Under the pieces are notes generated by a model. That model did no database searches, was not told the origin of the DNA, and worked only from the letters and a program-made list of their open reading frames with translations. This document shows, piece by piece, positions 7,895 to 12,873 of a stretch of 12,873 nt of DNA. This stretch comes from CAZCDM01 sp964497475 (GTDB lineage Bacteria; Planctomycetota; Phycisphaerae; SM23-33): the NCBI GenBank assembly GCA_964497475.1, contig CAZCDM010000057.1:1-12873 (forward strand), in the 5' to 3' direction. The position numbers were made by a program, and so were the translations under genes. Within the stretch, counting starts at the first letter, position 1; every line of letters starts with the position of its first letter.

Positions 7895-8606
7895 GGCCGA
7901 TCACTTCCAGCTCGCGGTGGGCGAGCAGTTCGGCGATGGCTTCGGGCGACTCGGCTGCGATGAGCCTCTCGACGGTATCGCCCGGTTCGAGGATGCGAAC
8001 CAGCCGGGCCAGCACGTGCAGGTGGGTGCGTTCGTCTTTGCAGCAAAGCAGGAAAAACAGTTTCGTCAGCGAGCCGTCCTCGGCGCCGAAGGGCAGGCCC
8101 CGCGAGCAGAGCCCGACGATGATGAAGCTGCGTGCGATGTCCCAGGGCAAGGGGTGTCGCGGGTGCGGCATGGCCACGCCGGGCAGCAGGGCCGTCGAGC
8201 AGAGGCTTTCGCGCCCGGCCAGTTCGTTGAGGAGTTCGTCGTAGGCGTAGATCAGCCCGCAGGAATCGGCCTGATCGAGCAGCCGCCGCAGGGCGGCCTG
8301 GCGGGTTTTGGCGCCCAGCGGCATGGCGATGCCATCATCCGGAATCAGCGGGCAGACCAGCGGGCGGTCGATCTCGAAGCCGTGATGCGCACCGACGCCC
8401 TTTTCGATCTCGGCCAGCTGGCTGTGGTCGAAGTCATGCATCTGCTGCCAGACCCAGTGATCGACCTCCACCTTGCGGAAGCGGAATTTCTGGTCGCCCA
8501 GAGCGCGGCAGGGAATTTTTTCTCGGCTGGCCAGGCGGACGACCTCCTTGCGTGTCATCCCGAGGTACTGGGCCACCTGCTGTTCTGTCATCTGCTCGTG
8601 GGGCAT
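7884..8606 (-). CDS. PTS EIIA (PtsN/fructose type) domain fused to an N-terminal helix-turn-helix
   Basis: The 240-aa protein has an excisionase/MerR-type HTH (about 6-52: TEQQVAQYLGMTRKEVVRLA, then a strand ending FRFRKVEVDHWV), a short linker, and an EIIA type-2 domain (about 85-240). The phosphoryl-acceptor motif LPGVAMPHPR holds H148, the equivalent of the PtsN/FruA active His, and the second conserved His region THLHVLARLV (194-203) is present, so phosphotransfer looks possible. No EI, HPr, EIIB or EIIC gene is nearby, which fits a regulatory rather than transport role; a phosphorylation-sensitive DNA-binding switch is inference. The start is uncertain: ATG at 8606, 8633 and 8591 are all possible, none has a good SD site, and 8606 fits the predicted promoter best. 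It is the first gene of the minus-strand run and diverges from the gene at 8714. Confidence 0.85.
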   Translation of the reverse strand: MPHEQMTEQQVAQYLGMTRKEVVRLASREKIPCRALGDQKFRFRKVEVDHWVWQQMHDFDHSQLAEIEKGVGAHHGFEIDRPLVCPLIPDDGIAMPLGAKTRQAALRRLLDQADSCGLIYAYDELLNELAGRESLCSTALLPGVAMPHPRHPLPWDIARSFIIVGLCSRGLPFGAEDGSLTKLFFLLCCKDERTHLHVLARLVRILEPGDTVERLIAAESPEAIAELLAHRELEVIGHVR

Positions 8607-8626
8607 GGGTCTGGCCGGTAAGAGAA

Positions 8627-8655
8627 TTGACATTTCACCAATTGCAGGATACAAC
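8627..8655 (+). promoter_or_regulatory. Sigma70-type promoter for the two-TM membrane protein gene
   Basis: A perfect -35 TTGACA (8627-8632) is followed after 17 bp by TACAAC (8650-8655), four of six matches to TATAAT. Transcription would start near 8662 and leave a leader of about 50 nt ending in AAAGGAG (8701-8707). The -35 box overlaps a possible HTH-EIIA start codon (8631-8633). Confidence 0.6.
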
Positions 8656-8674
8656 GTTAGTAGGGGTATTACAA
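8646..8674 (-). promoter_or_regulatory. Candidate promoter for the HTH-EIIA gene and minus-strand run
   Basis: On the minus strand TTGTAA (8669-8674) and TATCCT (8646-8651) are 17 bp apart; each matches four of six consensus positions. The predicted start near 8639 would give about 33 nt of leader before the ATG at 8606 and almost none before the ATG at 8633. The -10 overlaps the -10 of the opposite promoter, so the two could exclude each other. Confidence 0.4.
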
Positions 8675-8683
8675 CTTACGTTG
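8650..8683. promoter_or_regulatory. Candidate operator: phased TACAAC direct repeat with inverted arms
   Basis: TACAAC occurs at 8650-8655 and again at 8670-8675, exactly 20 bp apart, or about two helical turns. The same stretch contains inverted arms CAACGT (8652-8657) and ACGTTG (8678-8683). The first copy is the -10 of the plus-strand promoter and the second covers the -35 of the minus-strand one, so a bound regulator would affect both. The neighbouring HTH-EIIA protein is an obvious candidate ligand, but this is inference. Confidence 0.4.
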
Positions 8684-8713
8684 AGGACGAAGGTTCCAGA
8701 AAAGGAGCGTACC

Positions 8714-9802
8714 ATGGCCCAGACTGATCCGTGCCCGTCGTTGTCGAAGAGTTCCGCTGTAACCCTGATTGGTCTTACGGCCGGTGCGGTGGTTATGGTT
8801 GCCCTTGGCGCAGCCGGGGCTGCCCTGGCCCTGCCGGTGGTCGCCCCGGACGTGGGCGTCTTTGCCGCGGCGATGCTGATCGCAGCCGGGGGCCTGGCCG
8901 GGCTGCTCATCGCAGCCAACGTGGCCGTGCTGGTCATGATCCTGGCCTCGCTCAAACAAAGCCAGACCTGCCTGGAAACCGTCAACGCCACCCTCGAACA
9001 CATCGAAACCTCCCTGCAGCACCAGAACCAGGACATCCACTCCATCGCGACGCTGTCCTGCCTCTCCGACCGCGCCAAGAGCCTGCTCTACCGCGACCGG
9101 GAACTCGATGCCATCCGCGAGATGATCCACGCCATGCTGCTGCAGCAGGATACCGCCTCGGCCGAGGCCCTGCTGGAAACGCTGGAGAAAGATCACGGCA
9201 TGGTCGACGAGGCGGCCCGGCTGCGGGAAGAAATCCAAAACGCCCAGAATGCCACCCTGCAGGAGAAAATCGACGCGGCCATCGGACGCATCCAGAACTT
9301 GCTGGACCGTCGTCAGTGGCAGCAGGCCCAGCGCGAAGCCGGCCGCATGATGAAAATCTTCCCCGATCGCGACGACGTCAAGTCACTGCCGCAGAAAATT
9401 CGCGCCGCCTGGAACGAATACAAGGGCAGCCTGCTCCGCGAGTACAGCCAGGCCGTCAAGATCAACGATGTCGAGCGGTCCATCGAGCTGCTCAAAGAGC
9501 TCGACCACTACCTCACGCCCGAGGAGGGAGCCGCCCTGGCCGAGTCGGCCCGGGACGTCTTCAAGAAGAAGCTCCACAACCTCGGCGTGCAGTTCGCCAT
9601 CGCCGCGGCCGACTTCCAGTGGAAAAACGCCATCGCCACCGGCGAGGAAATCATCCGCGAGTACCCCAACAGCCGCATGGCCCGCGAGGTCCGCGCGAAG
9701 CTCGACCTGCTGCACGATTACGCCAGTGGCACGAAGCAGCCCCCCGCCGTGCAGGCTTCGGAGATGCTCGACCAACTGCCCAACCAGGCACCGGGCGAGT
9801 AA
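8714..9802 (+). CDS. Two-TM membrane protein with long helical TPR-like cytoplasmic domain, unknown function
   Basis: I do not recognise this 362-aa protein. Two hydrophobic helices (about 16-40 and 48-80) are separated by a short Pro/Asp loop (APDVGV). They are followed by a probable coiled coil (about 81-130, rich in Gln, Glu and Leu) and helical repeats to about 335 that look TPR-like: an FPDRDDVK...A turn near 216-231 and an EIIREYPNSRMAREV repeat near 312-326. The tail is Pro/Gln-rich. A membrane-anchored scaffold or outer-membrane-assembly-like role is possible but unproven. The ATG at 8714 is preceded by AAAGGAG with a 6-nt spacer, the clearest ribosome site here; a longer in-frame ORF starting at 8552 would overlap the HTH-EIIA gene and is rejected. 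It is transcribed divergently from the HTH-EIIA gene and converges with the TPR gene behind it. Confidence 0.85.
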   Translation: MAQTDPCPSLSKSSAVTLIGLTAGAVVMVALGAAGAALALPVVAPDVGVFAAAMLIAAGGLAGLLIAANVAVLVMILASLKQSQTCLETVNATLEHIETSLQHQNQDIHSIATLSCLSDRAKSLLYRDRELDAIREMIHAMLLQQDTASAEALLETLEKDHGMVDEAARLREEIQNAQNATLQEKIDAAIGRIQNLLDRRQWQQAQREAGRMMKIFPDRDDVKSLPQKIRAAWNEYKGSLLREYSQAVKINDVERSIELLKELDHYLTPEEGAALAESARDVFKKKLHNLGVQFAIAAADFQWKNAIATGEEIIREYPNSRMAREVRAKLDLLHDYASGTKQPPAVQASEMLDQLPNQAPGE

Positions 9803-9837
9803 GCCGCACTGGAATTCCGCTGGCGCCCTTCCGGCTG

Positions 9838-9860
9838 ACGGGTGGCCCCACCGACGGTGT
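9838..9860. terminator. Weak hairpin cluster between convergent genes
   Basis: The 90-bp gap between the convergent genes ending at 9802 and 9893 contains two competing short hairpins: GGTG/CACC (9841-9852) and CACC/GGTG (9849-9859, followed by TTT on the plus strand). Stems are only 4-5 bp and no long T-run follows, so bidirectional termination is only a possibility. I see nothing else in the gap. Confidence 0.25.
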
Positions 9861-9892
9861 TTCTCGCGATGCGACTGTAAGGCCCCTGCAGG

Positions 9893-11008
9893 TCAAGGCG
9901 ACGGTGCGGGACTCGGCTCGGGCGGGGCGGCATCCAGCCAGTTGGTCGGCTTGTCGGACTGGCCCGGCTTACTGGCCGCGCTCTGCCGCGCCTGGTCGAT
10001 GCGCTCGAACCAGAGATTGACTTCCGGATCGTCAGGCCCGGCCCGGCGGGCCACGGCAATCGCGTCGGCGGCATCGTCGTATTGCTCGGCGAAGTAGAGG
10101 CAGATCGCCATCCGCAATGCAGCCATCGGCCGAAGCGAAGGCGAGAGTTTCATCACCTCGCGGCAGGTCGCCACCGCCTCGGGCCACTGCTTGCGCGACT
10201 GCTGCAGGCGCGCCACCTGCATCAGCACGCCGCCCTTCTGGTCGGGCCCGGCATGGCGGACGGCCTCCTCCAGCGCCTCGGCCGCCCGGTCCAGCTGCCC
10301 CTGCTGACGACAGGCCTCGCCCAGCAGCGCCCACGCGCGAAGGCTGGTCGCATCCAGCTCGGTCGCCCGCCGGGCCAGCTCGGCGGCCTCTTCAAACCGG
10401 CCGGCCTGAAAATCCACCTGCGCCAGCGCTTCATACACCGTCGCCTGGGGCAGCTCGGCCTCGACGGCCCGGCGCAGGTGCGGCTCGGCCTGCCCGGCCC
10501 GGCCCCGGTCCATCAGATACAGCCCATACTCGGCGTGAATGATCGGCCCGGCGTTGTCCTGCCCGGCCGCGCGGGCAAAGTACGGTTCGGGGTCCTGCCC
10601 CTGCGTCACGGCCAGCAGCCCACGCACCCACAACGCCGCCGGATGGTCCGCATCGTCGGCCAGGGCACGGTCGATATGCTTCCGGGCCGGGTCGAGCTGA
10701 TCCGTCGCGAGGTAAATCCGCGCCAGCATCGCCCGCGGCGGTATCTCCGACGGGTGAGCCGCCAGGAATGCTTCAAGATGTTCGACAGCCGCCCGGGTCT
10801 GACCGGCCGAGAGCATGTCCTCGGCACGGACCATCGCCCGTTGGGCCGGAGTCCGCGGATGATCGGCCGGCGAGGCCGGTTCGTTCGGCGAGGCTGGGGG
10901 CTGGAGAAAAACCACCACCGCCGCAACGGCAAGAACCAAAGCAGCAGCCAGAAGCAGCGCCGCACGCGCGGCGCCACGACGACGGACAACGCAAGAGGGG
11001 GTATGCAT
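9893..11008 (-). CDS. Membrane-anchored tetratricopeptide-repeat protein
   Basis: The 371-aa product has a basic N-terminus (VVRRRGAAR), one TM helix (about 14-35), a Pro/Ala-rich linker (about 37-58), then a TPR solenoid to about 345. The repeats show the alternating A-x3-A/L-G-Y pattern, for example AEDMLSAGQTRAAVEHLEAF (62-81), YEALAQVDFQAGRFEEAAEL (192-211), WALLGEACRQQGQLDRAAEA (226-245) and AALRMAICLYFAEQYDDAAD (296-315): roughly seven repeats. It ends in a disordered Pro/Ser tail. It is probably anchored with the repeats outside the membrane and serves as a protein-interaction scaffold; partners are unknown. The ATG at 11008 is preferred to one at 11017 because AAAGGA (11017-11022) is 8 nt upstream. 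Only one base separates the trpC stop from this start (TGAGATG), so the two are translationally coupled. Confidence 0.85.
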   Translation of the reverse strand: MHTPSCVVRRRGAARAALLLAAALVLAVAAVVVFLQPPASPNEPASPADHPRTPAQRAMVRAEDMLSAGQTRAAVEHLEAFLAAHPSEIPPRAMLARIYLATDQLDPARKHIDRALADDADHPAALWVRGLLAVTQGQDPEPYFARAAGQDNAGPIIHAEYGLYLMDRGRAGQAEPHLRRAVEAELPQATVYEALAQVDFQAGRFEEAAELARRATELDATSLRAWALLGEACRQQGQLDRAAEALEEAVRHAGPDQKGGVLMQVARLQQSRKQWPEAVATCREVMKLSPSLRPMAALRMAICLYFAEQYDDAADAIAVARRAGPDDPEVNLWFERIDQARQSAASKPGQSDKPTNWLDAAPPEPSPAPSP

Positions 11009-11009
11009 C

Positions 11010-11846
11010 TCAGGCATCCTTTCCGTAGAGCAGTTCGGTCACCGCCTGGCCGACGTCGTCGGCCCGCATGAACGTCTCGCCGACCAGCACGGCCGCGATG
11101 TTCGCCCCGGCCAGCCGGCGGATGTCATCGTGACTCCGTATGCCGGACTCGCTGACGACCACGGCCCGGTCGCTGCACAACGGCCGAAGCGACAGCGTCG
11201 TATCGAGGTCGACCGTGAACGTCCGCAGGTCGCGATTGTTGATGCCCAGCAGCCACCGCAGCCCGGCCGGGCCGTCGCGCACCACGCGCGGGTGGATGGT
11301 CCCCTGCCAGCGATCCAGCTCGGCCTGGTCGTGAATCTCCAGCAGCACCGCCATGCCGAGCGAACCGGCCAGGCACATCAGCTCGGCCAGGTCCTTATCG
11401 CCCAGCGCCGCGGCGATCAGCAGAATCGCGTCGGCCCCGGCGGCGCGGGCCTGGTAGACCTGGGCCGGGTGGATGATGAAATCCTTGCGAAGCAGGGGCA
11501 GGTCGACCGCCTGGCGCACGGCGATGAGAAAATCCAGCGAGCCCTGGAAGTAGGACTCGTCGGTGAGGATGCTCAGGGCGTCGGCCCCGGCGGCGGCGTA
11601 GGTTTCCGCAAGCGCCACCGGGTCGAAGTCAGCCCGGATCACGCCGGCGGAAGGACTGGCCTTTTTGATCTCGGCGATCAGGCGGACCGGCGCATCGCCC
11701 GGACTGGCCAGCGCGGCAAAAAAGTCTTTCGCAGGCTCGGCCCGCCCGGCCGCCGCGGCGAGGGAATCCAGCGACTCCCGGGCCAGCAGCGCGGAGAGTT
11801 CTTTGCGCTTGGTTTCGAGAATGGTCTGTAATATAGTTTCGGCCAT
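11010..11846 (-). CDS. trpC: Indole-3-glycerol phosphate synthase
   Basis: This enzyme closes the indole ring in tryptophan biosynthesis, converting CdRP to indole-3-glycerol phosphate with loss of CO2 and water. The 278-aa TIM barrel shows all the hallmark motifs: AEIKKASPSAG with E59 and K61; LSILTDESYFQGS (91-103); LLRKDFI with K121; LLEIHD with E170; GINNRDLRTF with N203; SESGI with E233 and S234; and VGETFMR (255-261). These match the known catalytic and binding residues of the family, so the enzyme should be active. It is slightly longer than usual: a run around 180-198 before the GINNRDL strand looks like an insertion of about 11 residues. No other trp gene is visible, so trpC is an orphan here. 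The ATG at 11846 has only a weak AAGAG-like SD. It diverges from the CPBP protease gene with 43 bp between start codons. Confidence 0.95.
   Translation of the reverse strand: MAETILQTILETKRKELSALLARESLDSLAAAAGRAEPAKDFFAALASPGDAPVRLIAEIKKASPSAGVIRADFDPVALAETYAAAGADALSILTDESYFQGSLDFLIAVRQAVDLPLLRKDFIIHPAQVYQARAAGADAILLIAAALGDKDLAELMCLAGSLGMAVLLEIHDQAELDRWQGTIHPRVVRDGPAGLRWLLGINNRDLRTFTVDLDTTLSLRPLCSDRAVVVSESGIRSHDDIRRLAGANIAAVLVGETFMRADDVGQAVTELLYGKDA
11809..11837 (+). promoter_or_regulatory. Candidate promoter for the CPBP protease gene
   Basis: TTGGTT (11809-11814) and TATAGT (11832-11837) are 17 bp apart; the -10 matches five of six positions and the -35 three of six. It lies within the 5' coding part of trpC on the opposite strand. 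The predicted start near 11844 gives a leader of about 46 nt. Confidence 0.4.
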
Positions 11847-11889
11847 TGATTTGCTCTTCTACGGGCCCGGCAGCGGGCAGAGTTCGCTC

Positions 11890-12849
11890 ATGGTCGAGAC
11901 ATTGTATCGTATCGCGGGGGTCTTGTCGTCCCTTTCGGGCCTTGCCCAGTCGGACACGACGCAGCCGGCCTCCGCGCCGGCGTCGCAGCCGGCCCAAACC
12001 ATGGCCGACGTACCTCTGCCCAACTGGACCATCGCCCTGCTGTCCGTCGGCGTGATCGTCACGGGGATCTGGCTGGCCCGGCGGATCAAGCATCACGAAA
12101 AGCTCACGCTGGTCGGCACGCCCGGGCGCCCCAACCGGCTGAACCCGGCCCATGTCCTGCTGGTCTACTTCCTGACACACGCTCCGGGGTTCGTGCTGGC
12201 ATGCTATCTGCTCTACGCCGTCGAAGAATCCGCGAGGGAGCTCACGGCGTCGCAAACGATCAGCATCGGGCTGCTCGGCCAGGCCCTGTCGATCACGGCC
12301 TCGCTGCTGGTGGCGAGGTGGTGCTTTACCGGGCGAATCCGTCGCGGCTTGGGGCTCTGCGGGCGTCACTGGGTGTACGATACGCTGCGCGGCGCGATCG
12401 GAACACTCGCGATCCTGCCGTGGTGCATGGGGCTGCTGAAAGGGGCCACCTGGATTCTCAAGCAGATCGACCCGGCTCTCATCAAGCAGCACTTGATGCT
12501 GGAGATGCTGAGAGAAACCCCGGCCCCGTGGCAGGCGGCGATTATCATATCGGCCGTTCTCCTTGCCCCTCTGGCCGAGGAGCTGCTGTTCCGCGGGCTG
12601 CTGCAGTCCATGCTGCGGCGCATCGCCGGCCCGTGGGGCGCCATCCTCGCCACGTCGGCCATCTTCGCCTTTCTGCACAGCGGCCAGGGAGCCCAGGCCA
12701 TCCCCGCCCTGCTGCTGCTGAGCGTGGTGCTCGGCTACAACTACGAACGCAGCGGACGGCTGGTCGCGCCCATCGTCATCCACATGCTCTTCAACCTGGT
12801 GATGATCCTCATTGCACTGTGTGCGACATTTTTTAGTGGCGCGACGTAA
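11890..12849 (+). CDS. CPBP family intramembrane metalloprotease (CAAX-like/Abi)
   Basis: The 319-aa membrane protein has about eight TM helices (for example around 46-63, 88-110, 121-143, 164-187, 213-228, 249-262, 269-285 and 292-312) and the three CPBP/Abi motifs: EELLFRG (E230, E231, R235), FAFLH (F259...H263) and HMLFN (H298, N302). This is the glutamate/histidine metalloprotease family that includes CAAX prenyl proteases and bacteriocin-immunity-type proteins; the substrate is unknown. An N-terminal Ala/Pro/Ser/Gln-rich stretch (about 18-45) after a weakly hydrophobic start could be a signal or linker segment. The ATG at 11890 is chosen because an upstream in-frame ORF (from 11665) would run antisense through trpC; the SD is weak. 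Only 24 bases follow the stop; they end in ATG and contain a TATAGT-like hexamer, too little to call the next gene. Confidence 0.88.
   Translation: MVETLYRIAGVLSSLSGLAQSDTTQPASAPASQPAQTMADVPLPNWTIALLSVGVIVTGIWLARRIKHHEKLTLVGTPGRPNRLNPAHVLLVYFLTHAPGFVLACYLLYAVEESARELTASQTISIGLLGQALSITASLLVARWCFTGRIRRGLGLCGRHWVYDTLRGAIGTLAILPWCMGLLKGATWILKQIDPALIKQHLMLEMLRETPAPWQAAIIISAVLLAPLAEELLFRGLLQSMLRRIAGPWGAILATSAIFAFLHSGQGAQAIPALLLLSVVLGYNYERSGRLVAPIVIHMLFNLVMILIALCATFFSGAT
11901..11929 (-). promoter_or_regulatory. Candidate promoter for trpC and the TPR gene
   Basis: On the minus strand ACGACA (11924-11929) and TACAAT (11901-11906) are 17 bp apart; the -10 matches five of six positions and the -35 four of six. 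It lies within the first codons of the CPBP gene on the other strand and would start RNA near 11894, giving a leader of about 47 nt. Confidence 0.45.
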
Positions 12850-12873
12850 CCGGAGTGTTTATAGTGGCTTATG

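Noticed and set aside
8731..10020. 429-aa plus-strand ORF in a second frame over the two-TM gene
   Set aside because: Arg/Pro/Gly-rich frame shadow; the 8714 frame has a promoter, an SD site and coherent TM and coiled-coil structure.
10082..11071. 329-aa plus-strand ORF opposite the TPR gene
   Set aside because: Arg/Gly/Leu/Gln-rich antisense shadow. The minus frame shows repeated TPR motifs and a well-placed SD site.
11665..11889. Longer N-terminus for the CPBP protease
   Set aside because: The extra 75 residues are Ala/Ser/Arg-rich and antisense to trpC. The ATG at 11890 gives a protein of normal family length.
11629..12783. 384-aa minus-strand ORF opposite the CPBP gene
   Set aside because: Low-complexity Arg/Gln/Asp-rich product overlapping both trpC and the CPBP gene; the CPBP frame has all three family motifs.
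1..12873. Defence island, CRISPR, prophage or transposon content
   Set aside because: No phased repeats, nuclease, recombinase, transposase or phage structural gene is visible on either strand. The CPBP protease family has bacteriocin-immunity members, but that alone is not evidence of a defence system.

Overview
The window is GC-rich throughout and almost fully coding. It holds ten genes: nine complete, plus one cut by the left edge. I see no tRNA, rRNA, CRISPR array, transposase, integrase or phage gene, so it reads as chromosomal core or lineage-specific DNA rather than a mobile island. The gene set suggests a planctomycete, perhaps of the Phycisphaerae type: a DUF58 protein, an EIIA domain fused to a helix-turn-helix, large TPR and membrane proteins, and an orphan trpC outside any trp operon. 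That placement is inference; no marker gene is present.

Layout. From 8606 down to 174, six genes run on the minus strand in a compact series: an HTH-EIIA fusion, a DUF58/vWA protein (11 bp overlap), a multi-TM YfhO-like protein, an HtrA/DegP serine protease, an Hsp20 small heat-shock protein and Lon protease. Behind Lon, with its own good promoter, begins a PfkB-family sugar kinase (probably KDG kinase) that leaves the window at base 1. On the plus strand from 8714, divergent from the HTH-EIIA gene, lies a two-TM protein with a long helical cytoplasmic part. It converges with a membrane-anchored TPR protein (11008 to 9893, minus), which is translationally linked to trpC (11846 to 11010, minus). 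A CPBP-type intramembrane protease (11890 to 12849, plus) diverges from trpC.

Function. Envelope protease DegP, holdase Hsp20 and ATP-dependent protease Lon sit side by side and form a protein-quality-control block. The HTH-EIIA fusion at the head of the run has an intact phosphoryl-acceptor His motif and looks like a phosphorylation-responsive regulator. The spacer it shares with the divergent membrane gene holds opposed candidate promoters and a 20-bp-phased TACAAC repeat, which makes a regulatory circuit plausible.

I found no recognisable defence, secretion or biosynthetic novelty. The most system-like novelty is the HTH-EIIA/divergent membrane-coil pair with its repeat-bearing spacer. 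Other points worth a second look are the pentamer tandem repeat in the DUF58 gene, the face-to-face overlapping promoters of trpC and the CPBP gene, an insertion in TrpC before a key asparagine, and an Hsp20 with no C-terminal tail. Starts were chosen from Shine-Dalgarno (SD) sites and spacing, and several differ from the longest possible ORF.
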